The notes: generated from the letters alone by a model not told the origin. A DNA stretch of 64,000 nucleotides from Plectrocnemia conspersa (GCA_009617715.1 VTFK01000056.1:868001-932000); one strand, 5' to 3'; positions 12,750 through 26,525 are shown, counted from the stretch's first letter. Numbers and translations: made by a program.

Positions 12750-13140
12750 AGCTTTCCGCGAAAACGAGAAATAGTGTCACAGAGGGTGGCGTTTTCCACC
12801 CAACCTCCGCCTCCCGTTTTAGCAGAAATTTCCGGGTCATTATTTAATGGGGTCCGTTGTAAATGACACGCGTCTGCCTCGGGTTGCGAAAAATCGATAC
12901 GAAGTTTTCCCTTTTTGCGTCGTCGGGACGAAACGGGATATATGGCGCCGGGAGTCTTGGCGCCGCTCCCTTTTCCATTTCTCACCCTACCATTTTCACT
13001 GTCTATATTTCCCTAAAGTTTTCGACAGGATATTGCAGCGATGCACACGCGCCGACCGAGTTTCCATATCCAGTACCAAAATAGACGTGGGTTTATTGAG
13101 AGTTTCCAGTTATTTTCGACGCCGATGAAGATTCAAAACG
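12750..13140. other. GC-rich island, function unknown
   Basis: This roughly 400-base stretch is far richer in G, C and CpG than its surroundings (TCGTCGGGACG, GGCGCCG, CACGCGCCGACCG). Because stop codons are scarce in GC-rich DNA, frames stay open on both strands, but none resembles a known protein. Its place upstream of MARVEL gene 2 makes a promoter, untranslated first exon or old insertion possible. Confidence 0.35.
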
Positions 13141-13535
13141 GTTCACGAAAATAGTGCGTGAAAAAACTAAGCAGGAATGCATTCCAGAAAAATATATATA
13201 AAACAATCGAGCGATTAAAATTAATTTAAGTATTTTCATCACATTTTAAATACCGGTATTTTAAAAGAAGATCAGAATACATATTATATTTATGATTGAA
13301 AAGTCATTATAATAATATATTTATAATATATTAGCAGCAATAAATATTAATTACGTAAATATAATTATTATCTTGCAACCCTTTTAGCCCTCAATGATAA
13401 AACACGGAAAAGCGTACGATTAATCAATCGATTCAACGAGTTCGTGGACTAATTCATCGTGGCACACTCTTTCGAATACTAAATTTTTGTTTGCTCATCG
13501 AGTTGTGCAATCCAATTTTATTCTTAGTTCTGGTT

Positions 13536-13877
13536 CAAAGATATTCTATTGGTTTATTTAAGAACTATTTCAGGACCAATCCAAGATTTTTTTTCCACAA
13601 GTTTTAATTTTGTTTAATTTTATACTTTCATTTTTACATTTAATTAATAAAATAAAAATATCGCTCGATATCAGTGTGCAGAAACATACATTTAGTTAGT
13701 CCAAAATCGCGTCTATAATATAGATGTTTCTGCACACTGATATAAGGCGAAAACAGTTTTTATCTTTTTAATTTGATCAATTAAGTGTAAAAATAAAGGT
13801 ATAAAATTAAAAGTTGTAGAAAAAATTTTTTGATTGATCCTGAAATAGTTCTTAAATAAAATGCTATTCCATCAAAG
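13536..13877. mobile_element. Long foldback (MITE-like) element
   Basis: Two diverged inverted arms of about 150 bases: TTTAAGAACTATTTCAGGA near 13556 pairs with TCCTGAAATAGTTCTTAAA near 13838. An inner 20-base pair is perfect (ATATCAGTGTGCAGAAACAT near 13667 and its complement near 13722) around a loop of about 35 bases. No coding frame is present. This is the architecture of a nonautonomous foldback or MITE insertion. Confidence 0.65.
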
Positions 13878-16720
13878 AGATGAAAAAAAATCAGGGCACT
13901 GTTCCGTAGATAAAGTTAATACCTTCCATTCCGGAACATAAGAAGCACTCCCAAATAATTTGACTCTGAATTTATCGCTGCATCTTTCGCCACTTTGACA
14001 ACAAACGTAGTGCTGATCTTTAATCATTTATTTTACTCTGATCAGAGTCACATTTCTTCAATCCAAAATAATTCAGTTTTTGTGTCGATTGGTGCATTTC
14101 ATACGTGTTAGAAAAAAACGGTAAATAACGTTTTTTTGGGGGTATACGACTGCAGACAACCATATATAAGAATTTCTTTATCATATATTTCTTTATCAAA
14201 TATTTCGCTATTACTAGTTTGTAATATCTATGACAGTTTTAGTTCTATTACTTTCGTAATATAACCCAATCTTCACCATTTTATTATATTTTTCATTACT
14301 CTTAACCTGCTTTATTGCAATCATTTCGAAATTTTAAAAAAGTGTTGGAACTGATAATTGATTATCGATAGCCTAATTAGCGAATATATAATAATATTTT
14401 ATTTTTACTCAAGCTAAATTGCGGATGATATGGCATTGAATTTTGGTTTTTATTCTGAATAGACGCATTGTCTATTGCATTCGCTATGCACAAAAGTATA
14501 GTTTTTTCTGGTCATTACGAGTTTATCTCGCGTTTCTGCAATACATACGACAAGCTAACGAAATACAAAATAAAACAAAGATTTTAGCTTTTTTGAATTA
14601 GATAATTTTTTTGCGTTTTTAATTACTTCTGTGTTTAATTTTCAACTATTTTTATTTATAAAAAAATGAAACTCAATGTTTTTCTTTACTTTTTTGTTTA
14701 ATATTGGTTAACAAATGGTGATCTGTTTAGTTACGCTATTATGCTATTTAATAATATCATCTTGTTAGTAAGACCTTTTGTCCAAACGAGTTGTTTTTTA
14801 CTTTTCTCACACAAAATTTTATCATTAGAATATACGCGTGATAAATAATTTTGAATCAAAAACAAAATACACAGAAAATATGTTTAAGCTTACTACAAAA
14901 ATAGAGATATTTTCATTATATCAATAATGGTTATTTATTGTAAATTAATCTAAATACTGGAATGAAGCCTTAGGTCGACAGACAGTTTTGTTTTTATTTT
15001 GTACGATATTTTAAACTGTTGATGTTTGCCACAATACGCAGTCTTTTTATTGTTAATAAACAGTAGTACTATTTTCGTCTAAGAAAATATTTAGACGTTT
15101 ATTAGCGTGCAAGAAAAAGATTTTTTATGTGCCAATAAAAATGCACTTTACAAAGTCATCTCTAATTTAAGATATATAGTTGCGATGTACATTATTTAAA
15201 TAATATTGTGTTAGAACCACTAAATTAAGGATGGATTTAGTATAACAGAGATTTTATAAAGTAATATTATGAATGTCTGCTGACGATTTATGTATTTTAT
15301 TACTCATTCCTTTGCAACGATGTTAAAAATAAACTATGCAGAATACGCAGGGAAATAAATAAAAAGTTCGAAAGATTTCACTCTTTTATAAAACCCACCG
15401 TTTTAGATTCACAAATTAAAATACAAAAAAATACAATATTTTTATATAAAAAGCAGCTTCATAAGATATCGATTATCGTGTATTTACACAAACTGTCGTT
15501 CCTCAGACCATTCGGAAAGCTGATAGTTTATGAGATTATCATGATAGTTCAACACCTCTATTTATATGAACTATTTACATTACATAATCTGAACTTCTAA
15601 TTTATGAATGAAAACATAGATTTCTACATACTGCTGATATATTGTATGTATATATACTTATTAGCAATTTATTTTATACTCTACTAAGACCAGTTGCAAA
15701 AAATGTAATTTTTAATTTACAATATAAGCTCCTAGATTCTTAAATAATACACATTTTTTGACTGGAAATGATAATGACAGTTTATTTTGAAACATAATAA
15801 TGTATATTCTGAATATTCGGATTTTTTCCAGATATAGTTTACTATATATTATCTACTTAACTGACCCTGAATCAACGCCAAAACCGTTTTTAAGCACTCG
15901 AATCGTTTCACAAGAAGTGTTCCATTTTCATTTGTAAGATTAGATTTGTATTCTGAATCGACTCGACTAATGATCGAATAGAAATTCGATCGATATATTA
16001 GTAACATGTGTTTTTTTCTTGACTCAAAATTTGCTTAATAACATGTTATAAATAAATTTAGACTGGAACTACGATTCTTTTATGACGAATCAGCTACCAT
16101 TAAACATTATAGTTTACTGTTGGATTATGCGATAAACGCTATAGATGAATACGATAGATAACAAATAAAGTAAAGTAAACCTATTTTTTAACTCTTTACT
16201 TTAAGGAATTTTATGACAAGTGATTTGATATGTTAATTTATCAAACTGGTAATCTAGCTAATATATGTAAATATATCTACAAGAACAATTTTGATGAAAA
16301 TTTAAATAAAAATGTATATTGGAGAATCGTAATGAATCACACAGATGCAACCAATTTTATGTTATTATTTACTTGTTAATGAATCCTGTGGTTGTGGAAG
16401 ATTTCGAGAAGCATTAGATTAAAATTCCGCGACTCTTCAGGTCTTGGCCTCGATAACTCTAACCTACAAATTTATAAACATGCCATAAAATAATTATTTT
16501 TGCTACGAGCTAGCTGCAACTCGAGTGAAGATCGATATTATCAGTGTCCTGACGGACTGTATGGTTGGGTTGCTAAATGATTTAGACTTCTCTACTTATA
16601 ACGTTATGCTATTTAAATATGTAAGTGAACAAGTATCTGTTTCATCTCATAGCTACCACCATGATAGACCAGTATTGTATGTCGGTGACTAATACTTGCG
16701 AATCCCATATGAAAACTAGT
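13878..16720. other. Noncoding AT-rich DNA
   Basis: I see nothing coding or repetitive that I can support in this stretch. Confidence 0.5.
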
Positions 16721-16721
16721 A

Positions 16722-16905
16722 TTTTTTAATTTCTATCGTATACAATACAATACAATTTTACTAGTACATATACATTTCTACTAACGAAAGTAGAATATAA
16801 CTGATAGGTGCTAGTGAAATCATATGCTGTTTTAAAATGTTTATAAAACACAATTTGACAGTTACGAAACGTCAATTTTCGGTTAAACCCTAAACCTAAA
16901 AGATC
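16722..16905 (-). repeat. Inverted copy of the 4.5-kb repeat segment
   Basis: Read on the minus strand, this segment aligns with 4486-4640: shared blocks include TTTAGGTTT-GGGTTT, GACGTTTC, AACTGTCAAATTG, CAGCATATRATTTCACTAG and GTAGAAATRYATAT. A short open frame on this strand is only the repeat and not a gene. Confidence 0.6.
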
Positions 16906-17210
16906 TGCTTTTTTATTCAAGTTTTATAGTTTATTTTTGTTAAAATTGAACAATGCAAGGCAATCGCGTTACGTTCCAAAAAACAGGTCATGGCTTTCGA
17001 GTCATATGCAAAACTGTGTAAAATATAAATAGCATATTCGTTACGAACCAAATGCAGTTCATTGAAGAATTTATAAATAGTTTCTGCAAAGCTAAATATT
17101 TAATATAATATTAATACATACATAAAATAATAAAATATAAGATATTTTAACGAACAATGATTCACTCAAAAGCAATGCATCATTTTATATATTTAACATG
17201 TTATTTTCAG

Positions 17211-17226
17211 ATAAATTTCCACAAAA
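17211..17226 (+). promoter_or_regulatory. Splice acceptor and short 5' UTR of MARVEL gene 2
   Basis: TTATTTTCAG ends at 17210, 16 bases before the ATG in the context AAAAATGTC. The start therefore sits at the beginning of an internal exon, and the promoter must lie further upstream. Confidence 0.6.
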
Positions 17227-19487
17227 ATGTCGCACAGTGTAACCATCACTAGAACCACAACAACTTCTTCCACTTCAGCTATAATTTTGAACACTGGTTA
17301 TATGAAAACATGGCCCGGAATCCTCAAAACTCTCCAACTGGTAAGATATAATTATTTTATTTTAATTAAAATATGCATTAAACCAACAACAAAAATATTT
17401 GTGCGAGTTTCTTGAATTCGTTCATCTGTAGCTATAAAGCGAAGGTTTTCTATTACATCACTTTCGACCTCCATAGCGGCCATATTCGATGACCAAATAT
17501 GGACATCATCGCTGGATTGGGTCATTGCTTATATGGCAAACCAATTTTGATTTTATAAACACCTTTACAACGTTTTCTCTTAACAATATTCGTTCCAATT
17601 CATTTTTTTATTAAGGCACCAAAATGATTTACAAATTCATGAGAAGAAAACATTAGCATCAATAATACACTAATATAGTTAATTGTTTATATTATACACT
17701 AAACAAATTTAATCAAAATATTAATATAAGAAGGACTTTAATATTATAATTTATTTCTTAATGCACTATATATATCATATAATTTTCTCTTTGGAATAAG
17801 CATTGTTTATTTTAACTTTTTGCTTTTTTTTTAAATAATTAATCTTAAATCTTAAAACTATTTCACTTATACCTACAATCTTTAGTTTCTGATTTAAATT
17901 CTACAGATTTTACATTAAATGATTAATAATTGTATTGTACTGATTTATTTAACTGATGTATTGAATTCATAATCTCTTCTATACTCTCAATGTAGTATAT
18001 ATTCAATTTTCCATCAATATCCACATTTATTATATCGTTTCTCTGAGTAGTGTTAATTATTATTTTTTTTATGAGCAGAAATATTTTATTTGAGTTATAT
18101 GACATTTGCTGTGAATTATTGAACTAGTTTGACGCCATAAAATATTTTGTGATATACAGTTTATTTCATAAATATATATTATACCAACATACAAAAAAAC
18201 GCAGGTGTCATTTGATTTCAGTATGATGTCTCACTAGTAGTTGTTGATTGTGTTTACTTGGTTGTATAGTAAGATTTACATTAAATAAATAATCTTGTTA
18301 TCATATATTTCGATAAATTAAGATTTAATGTAAATTCGTTTATGACTTCCTATGTTTAGTTTGATGGTTTATTTTATATATATTTATGTTTAATGGATAA
18401 GAGCAACTAACATATTATTTGCCTGCTGGTTCTACCTTTTAGGGTAATTTGAGTTTATTTAACCTGTTGGTTGTCAAAATTGGATAAATCATCTTCTGTT
18501 GACTTCCGGGGGCAAATAACATTTTTTCCAAATATATATTTATTTTATTATGTATAATAAACTCGGCAACCAAAGGGTTCATAAAGCACACAAAACATTT
18601 TCTAGTGAATATTACATATATTTATGAACTCTTTTTTTTGCCCTATAAGGGCAATATATTTTTTCTGAATAGCTGGCATTTTGATACGACATCGACTGGT
18701 TAACGAGCTTAGCCGAGTTATTAAGGGTAACTTTTCAGTTAAGTTTAATCGAAATCTGATAGAGCTATCGTATCCACAAAACCGCTATTTACATACATGT
18801 ATTACATTTATATATATATATATATATAGATTTATAATTAAGAATTGTTTAGTGCGTCATCAAACAATGATAATTAAAATAATGTTTATATAGTCATAGT
18901 ATATTTAAAACTTGCCATTGGATAAAATTATATCAATTACTTTATAAATGATATAGTATATATTTATTTCAGATACTAGGAACAGTATGCGTGGGAATCG
19001 TTGCACATTACTATAACAATTACTACAACTATTCACGAATTCCTGAATTATTTTTCTTACTGATGAGCGTGACGTTCCTGATAGGAACATTTTGTATTTT
19101 GATATCTTGTATTTTATCCTTGACAGCGTCAACACTTCTATCAAAATCCATTTATGTAAGTCATTCTTGATAATAACTTTTTAATAATAAAGCAATATTT
19201 AATGCTATATTTTATTTTACAGGAAGTTGTGTATCACCTAGTCGCTTGCATACTTTACATGGCAGCTGCTCTTACGCTTCTAACTGAAATCAATCGTCAT
19301 AAAGTCCAATATAACTATGAACCATATTTAGCTGCTTCGGTTAGTAAAAATATATTTTTTATACATATATCAAAAAAAATATATAAAATTTAATTGATTT
19401 TTCTGTTTTCAGATCATTGGATTGGTCGTGGCAACACTATATCTTTTCAGTACTATTTTGGCAGTAAAATCATACAAAAGTATTTAA
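17227..19487 (+). CDS. MARVEL-domain membrane protein 2
   Basis: Four coding exons: 17227-17340, 18973-19155, 19223-19339 and 19413-19487 (TAA), all phase 0, giving 162 residues. The N-terminus is a Thr/Ser-rich tail ([19 protein letters not shown]) followed by [15 protein letters not shown] leading into helix 1. Helices are visible at about 37-53, 65-92, 101-120 and 139-158. This fits the MARVEL fold of CMTM/plasmolipin-like proteins, which sit in the plasma membrane or vesicles with both ends cytosolic. The TRTTTT tail is typical of insect CMTM-like members, as I remember them. Donors are GTAAGA, GTAAGT and GTTAGT. The exact function is unknown. Paralogues lie on both sides in the same orientation. 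Confidence 0.85.
18809..18829. repeat. (TA)n microsatellite
   Basis: Uninterrupted TA repeat in the first intron of MARVEL gene 2; a similar tract is at 34990-35010. Confidence 0.9.
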
Positions 19488-22400
19488 ATAAAATGACATA
19501 CGAGCAAAATGCATTTATTTCTTATTGCGTCATTGATTTTTGTACTAAATATTTATTAATAAGTTTTATAAATAATTAGAATAAATATTTTTAACATGAA
19601 TGTTTTCTCTTGAATGTTGAGTATGTATTCATATGTTAATGCAGTAAAGTAAATGTGAATTAATGAATATTTATATTTTATGTTAGTATACTAATTGTAT
19701 GAAATCTTCCAAGCTTAACATGTACTTCCAAGTGCCATCACTATAAGCCAAAAATATGTGTATTAATATACTCTTAATATTATTTTTATATCCAAATATA
19801 AAGTGTATACGTTAACACCGATATAATTGTATATGATAACATACATTTAACCAATATGTGCCTGTTGAAACTTTTAGTTATATTTTTATAATATAAGTTT
19901 TATTTGATTACGCGTATTCACGACGTGTCTTATTGCTCTTTTTAAGATTATTGAAGAGAGATCTTTCAATAGAAACTCTTCTACTTTTATTCTAATATAT
20001 ACATTTATGAGTGTTCAGTAACATTGATATAGCTTTTGATGTATTTTCACATTTTTATATGTTGTAAAAAATAAGTGGTTTTTAAAAATATTAATGTTTT
20101 TCATGTGAATGTAAGTATATTTTTATTTTAAATATATGAATATATGGAGAAAATAAATATATGAATATTATAATAAATATCGTTTCATTATAAATTATTA
20201 AACTTTTGTATGAACGTGTCAAATAAAAACCTTAAAAGTGGCTGATAAGTGACAGGCATGCAACACAAAAGCAGAACCGTCAAATAGAGTTTCTGGCAAA
20301 TATTATGTCATCTTAACCTAAATGTTCTTGAAATATAGTTTTCAGATCATCGATCTAAATTTAGAAGAATTTTCCAAAATATTATTTAGTGTTGTAAATG
20401 AAGAAATCTTTCCTCTTGTTTATTTTTCTATCCAGCATAGTCTTTTTCTTAAATTTAAGAATATAATTTCATTTCCTAGTCCCACAATTTGTTTTGTATT
20501 GACATACTTAATGTAAAAATATTTTGTAATCTTCACACAGATGTCTCTGTTAATGGTTTAAAACTTAACTAATAATAATAATAAGAAAAATATGTTTTTA
20601 AATATAAATTCCTAATCGAACCTCTTTTTGCTTATTTTGATTAATTATATAAAGTCAATAAACATATTTTTTAAATTAATATCACCCTCTGAGACTCGCA
20701 TAAACCAAAAATCTATTTTCGTCCATTCCTATCCCCTAATCCAGGCCCCCCTGTATATTCTATATTTAAACTAAGAGTGAATGCTCTTTCAAATTTAGAT
20801 TATTTAGTCTCTCTCCCAGAACGCTACTGCCGTTCATTAGAACTGAATTCAAAAAATGTGAGACTTAATTGTTGACTTCCTATCGTGAAGCTATGTTGTG
20901 TCATCTCCGTTGAAATTTAACTCTTGCTTTTAACCATTGTTCTGCGAAAACGATAGAATCGCTGTAAAAATATATAAACAATTATAAGTGAAAGTGAAAC
21001 GAATAAGACAACGACCACTTAAAAGTAAACTAAATAATTTTTCATCAGTCCGTTGAAATGTGTGAAAATAGTGTCTGTATTTATCACATATTTCTTTTCA
21101 CATAAAATATGATATAGTAATTAAAATCTTTAATATAAACAGTGTACTGATGTACTTATAATAGAGATGACTCCCTAGTGAATTAATAATTAACTAGTTG
21201 TGTCAGTGAGCTTCGCCCGGAGCATCAACTTGAAGTGCTTAATATTTTTTGAAAATTGTTAAACACTTATATTTCACTCATAATCTCGTGTTACTCGCTC
21301 ATAAGGAAGCAAATATGATAACATTTATAAACTTCAATACGCATCAGTAATTGTATGTTATAAAGTGGTAAGCTTTAGTTATAAATATACAATATAATGG
21401 AAAAACCCCATTGACAATATTAATATGTTCTTAAAAAGAATAGTGAATGAACAGTTAGGTTTGACTCTTATTTTGTTCCTAGTTATATATTATCCTTCAT
21501 CATTCATATATGATATATGATATACAAACACTTATAATGTTCAATTTGTCTTTGTGAGATGTTTGTTGTATAGTAAATAAGTAATTTTAAGCATGAAATT
21601 GAAGCCGCTGTGAGCCAAAAAGAAATCTATTTGGAATACTCACATTTTGTTCTACCTATCAAGATCTATGTATTCACAACCAATTGTGTTCAATTGCACA
21701 GTTATGTTAGATGTAAATTTATCAACAGCATAATTCGTTTGCCAATCTTAAGGGTAACCTTGTGCCATAGTAATTTATTTAGATGCATTTAACTTTAGTA
21801 CTTAACTAAAAAACTGACATCATCTCTTAGCCTAATTCAATTTAGTCACAGAACCAACTTTATTTATTTTAAATCATCCATTTTAACATGAAAGGCGTAA
21901 GCCAAATACGTTACAACTGTGTAAACATAATCAACAACACCAGACTGAGATCATCTATTTTATTAACTATAAGCTATTAATACAGCTAATAGTCAATAAA
22001 TGTCACTAACCATGACCTAGGTATAACTCGATTTTATTTTTATTATTCATCACAATATTCATCCATGAGATTAAGAACATTTATGAAAACATAATCTGGA
22101 TGATGACAATTATAATTATATAATTTCTGATATCCGATAGAAATTGAAAAACGCTAGATTTAAGTCCAGATCTTTCGGGTATTAATAACTGTCTATATCA
22201 CTGATTTATCATGCTAGTTATATTTTATAACTTACCGGTAAGATAACCGAAGACAACCGAACTTCACAAGTGGTCATGTTTCTGAACGTTATTATTTGCA
22301 CGATCAACCAAATTCCAGAAATATTTTAAGGATGCGCATTTATATAAAAACAACGTTTTAGAAAATGTGATATTTCTTTGTGAGCATCCGTCAGTTCTAG

Positions 22401-22617
22401 TGTAAAAAATATTTTATTTTTGTTTTTTAGTGAAACACCTATTTTAACCTAGCCCTATTAAGGAGTTTTGATAAGAAAGATTATCCAAAGAATATGTTTA
22501 ATAAATTTCTAATACAATTCCAAAACTTAAATGCCTGCTGTATATATAACTTTAAAAAGTATAAACTAAATCTCTATAGAAAGATTAAATTAATATAATT
22601 TCATTGATATATTTCAG
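19488..22617. other. 3' UTR of MARVEL gene 2 and intergenic DNA
   Basis: AATAAA lies soon after the stop (near 19580). Initiator-like TCAGT motifs occur near 21046 and 21204 upstream of MARVEL gene 3, whose start codon also follows an acceptor, so an untranslated first exon probably lies in this interval. I cannot place it. No coding exon is visible. Confidence 0.4.
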
Positions 22618-22673
22618 ATTAAAAGCAGTATACACAAAAAACTATTAATTTATTATTAAAATATACTACGAAG

Positions 22674-23677
22674 ATGGCTCCACAGCAAGGTATACGATGT
22701 TGCTGTTGCATGTGCTGTAGCTGTCTAGACTTGAACTATTTGACTAGTAGACATGGTCTGATGAAGATAGCCGAAGCTGTAAGTATACATATGTACATAA
22801 CATAAATCAGTCAAAACAAAGAAATTAATTTTATCAATTCAATTCAGCTATTAGGTGGACTTTGCCAAAGTCTTCTAGTCGAATTTGGTCTGCCGGAAGC
22901 ATCGACAATAGGACCTGCCTTTCATGGATTCCTAACAACCGCCTCGGCTTGTGTTTTAACAACTGGAATTCTATTAGCAAGCTATATCGTATCTCCTAAG
23001 AGTCAAAATCTCGTCAGACAATCCATTTTTGTGAGACTGTGAAAAATATACAGATATTTTATTTTAAATCTAATTTACTAAGCATTAACTTTAATATTCC
23101 AGGAGTTCATGTTCAATATGGTGTCTTGCTTTTTATACTTGAGTGCTACATCTTGTCTAGCAGCATCGGTTCACATATACATGTATCCAAAATATGCACT
23201 TGTGCGGATGTATTCGGCTTATCCTGCAATGACGGCCGTTTATGTAAGTCATTTATATATGTAATATATAATATTAAAATCAAACATATCCATTTGTACC
23301 ATTTCTTTGCTATCTATGCAGATAAAGGAAATAAGCACTTATAAGTCCAAATTTAATTTAATTCTAAATTAAAATGCTATCAAAAATATATTCAGGACAA
23401 ATATTGTAACTCTGCTTTCCGATTATCCTTCAATGAGTCTAAGATATATGCAAAAAATAGTAAACATCTTATATATGTATTAGGTATTACATTAATCTTT
23501 AAAAATATCCATTGATAGCTATTCGGTAAATTATTAAACTGTTCATAAATGTTTTAAGAAATGTATTAGAGTTTTAATAATAAATCATGTTTATTGCAGT
23601 ATATTGGCGTTATAGTTGGAGTCATGCACGGTGTTGATGCTTATTTAGCATTAAAGTATTTCAAAGGACAAAGATGA
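22674..23677 (+). CDS. MARVEL-domain membrane protein 3 with Cys-rich N-terminus
   Basis: Four phase-0 coding exons: 22674-22778, 22848-23030, 23103-23243 and 23600-23677 (TGA), 168 residues. The N-terminus MAPQQGIRCCCCMCCSCLD carries seven Cys in ten residues, a likely palmitoylation cluster on the cytosolic side (inference). Helices follow at about 29-45, 56-82, 97-122 and 143-162. Exon sizes 35/61/47/25 codons parallel 38/61/39/24 in MARVEL gene 2, which supports common descent by duplication. The start follows an acceptor (ATATATTTCAG) 56 bases upstream, so transcription begins further 5'. An AATAAA lies near 23818. The role is unknown beyond the fold. Confidence 0.85.
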
Positions 23678-25119
23678 ACATCTGATGCCATTTAACTTTA
23701 TTTTTATTGTTCTGTGATAATACATACTTGATGTTTTTATACTTATAATATGCCATAATACCAAATATTTGCTTGTAATTTTTGTATTAACTTATGTATT
23801 TTTATATTTATTGATGTAATAAAAGCATTTTGTACTTTTTTTGTATAAAAGATTTGTATTTATTTAATTGATAAAAATAAATATGTAGTATATACATATA
23901 TGATAATAAAACACACATATCAACGTGTAAAGCTTTTGAAGTTAGTTTCAAGTGAAATAATAAATATTTTAATAGTGGTTTTAAAGTTGGCTAAATGTAT
24001 TTATTAATTATATTTTATTATTTTTTTGTACATAGTATTTACATATATGATAATATAATAATATAATTTAATCTATATTGATATTAAATGTATATACATA
24101 CATATATTCAAGTAATGCATCATTTTAAAAAATGTTTCAACATTATAATAATTAGAATAAGTGTTTTTTAATAAAATTATGTATTATGACTTAATTATCA
24201 AGTATCAAGTATAAAAATCAATTAGTTTATTTGTATACTGTATTAATGTACTCTCAGCTTATTTTTCAACAAGTACGATATTAGAGTATTTTTGTTATTA
24301 TTTTAGAGTAATAAATGATAAGAATATGTTCTTTCTTATCTTTTTAAAATAAACTTTACTACATGATGTTTGCCTTGTAACTGACTGAAACGTGAACTTT
24401 GTATACAACAATCATAGGATAAGTCACGATTCATGACTAATGCACTTCTGCAATATAACAGCATTATATAATTCAACAATAGTCGTAAAAAGATAATAAG
24501 ATAATTTATATTATTCATCAGAATTTAATCATCATAACAATGGGTGAAATATTGTAGCAAATATATTTTATTAAATAGTAAATTGCTTGTTAAAAACTCT
24601 TTAATGTATAGAATCATTAACGATTTCTCATGTTGACAGTACTGTCTATGGCGCACATGCCAATTCATTAACTATATTGGACGTGTAGTTTGTGTTTTAC
24701 AGCCAAGTACTAAAGACGCATTTTGTCACGCTCGGTGATTTCTTATTTGAAAATTCTGAATGAAAGTATTTACAATAAATTATGCAGTGAAGTAGTGCAA
24801 ATGTAGAAGAATGCTTTTGGCGAGAATGATATGTCCAGACTAAGGGTTTATCAATGGTATAAATGTTTCCAAGAAGAAATAAAAAAATAATTTCAGAATC
24901 ATTATTAAAAAAATGCATTACAACGGAGTAAATACAATCAATCCTTATAAATAAATAGTGAATCACCAAACTTCTTAGTTTGGTTTATCTATAAAAGTCT
25001 GTAAATCAGTGACATACATGTTATTAATTATATACTATAATTATAGTTTACAACCAATAGTTGCCACTTTATACCTTTTTTCATTTAAATCCAGCCCTAG
25101 CTGTAAAGTGATACCCTTT

Positions 25120-25215
25120 TTTATTTTGCGAAAAAATTGTGACAACGTCGTAATGCTGTAGCTATTCACCAGATATGTACCCAGCTTATTCTTTCTGGTT
25201 CTTTAGATAAAGAAA
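25120..25215 (+). pseudogene. Possible mariner-type transposase C-terminal scrap
   Basis: One frame reads YSPDMYPAYSFWFFR, similar to the YSPDLAPADFFLF signature just before the last catalytic Asp region of mariner transposases. It is followed by stops. It is only about 30 recognisable codons, so the call is tentative. Confidence 0.35.
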
Positions 25216-25393
25216 GCATTAAAAGATTACCCGCAGCAGACTCGAATTTTCATTTATAAAAATGCGCTTCATTTATAAAGTGACATCTATTGACTATAAA
25301 TTACAATACATTAGATTTTATAATTAATTATATGGATGTCACCGATTCCCAGACTTGAATACTTACTTGTATGCGTAGGTTATTTACCCAGTT

Positions 25394-25870
25394 GTAACGC
25401 TTTGGGCCTACGCCTGGGGGGGCGTTCACACACTCGCGCAGTTAATACCATAACCAAACGATAATTCCAAGAATATAACTTTCCAATGGCGTAATTTAAA
25501 CAAAGGGTAACCCGCAAGAACGATAACGACAAGTAACATAATAGACCGACACTTAACAGATGTAGGCGTAGATAAACGCGTACACGACGTTAATCAGAAG
25601 CTTCCATTATGAATACGCTTTGTCGTGAACTTTCGTCAAAAACTTCCACTAGATGTTCAAGTATTGTAACACACCAGAGAGCATCCTAATTCGTATCAAG
25701 CGGAGCTTCGATGAGCATCGACCGAGACTTATTCAAGAGACCTAGGAAGCCGTCAACTTTAGTCCAGCTACGAAGTACGAAATCCAGAGTTCAACCCTAT
25801 CTTCGAAGACACAGATAAGAGTGCACATCACGTATCTATAAGTTATTATGTACGGGATTCAAAATTGTTG
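25394..25870 (+). mobile_element. Possible solo LTR or other repeat
   Basis: The segment is GC-richer than its flanks and begins TGTAACGC, a common start for gypsy-type LTRs. I could not find a convincing CA end or a target-site duplication, and no internal retroelement domains are present nearby, so this is only a candidate. Confidence 0.25.
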
Positions 25871-26264
25871 CAAATCTAATAATAATATTCTATTCAACTA
25901 TTTATGAATTTAATTAAATATCTTCCATTGATTTATTTTTTACTTGCTTTTGTTTTTAGCGGATAATTTTAGTATATAGAGATTGTTTTGAATTATTAAT
26001 ACACATATTTTACTTTAAATATCGGGTTCCGGTTTTAAACATACTTTCAAGAACTGACTAATTTCATATGTCCAGGTTTTCCCACTCACGGATCGTTAAA
26101 CAGCTTATATGATACGGCGGTTGTTACTTCTCAAATACTCGGAAGCGATTAAAATGTAAACTTGTTTTTATCATATCGATCAGCACCACCTATGTTGGAA
26201 AACGCGTATCAAATACAACAACACAACAATCCCGACCTTGCCAAACAAAATATTTTGCAAGTGA

Positions 26265-26269
26265 TCAGT
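26265..26269 (+). promoter_or_regulatory. Candidate initiator (TCAGT)
   Basis: GATCAGTCGT matches the arthropod TCAGT initiator and sits about 257 bases before the ATG of the single-pass membrane protein gene, at the start of a locally GC-richer stretch that would form the 5' UTR. Confidence 0.35.
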
Positions 26270-26525
26270 CGTCACAGAATGTGACACCACTCAGTTTTCC
26301 TGAGCAGCAAGAACACTGTGGCCGACGGCCAGTTGCGTTGCGACCTCCGGAGCACCAAGAGCGTCGACCTCTTTCTGTACTCTCTGTACTGTTTTGCTTG
26401 TACCAGTCGGAGACGTCTCCGCTATCAGCATGGGACAAAACAGGCCTAACGGTTGCTGACACTTGTGACACTGTATTCATAAAAAAAATACTAGAACACA
26501 CTAGTCTTCTGAAAAGTTCTGGAAA

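Larger units (their letters stand above)
23678..26240. other. Intergenic DNA with transposon scraps
   Basis: No gene is seen. Contents: AT-rich DNA, a probable mariner scrap at 25120-25215 and a GC-richer segment at 25394-25870 that may be a solo LTR. Confidence 0.45.

Noticed and set aside
12734..13128. Open frames on both strands of the GC-rich island
   Set aside because: Open frames are expected in GC-rich DNA; no domain, no splice pattern, no start context.
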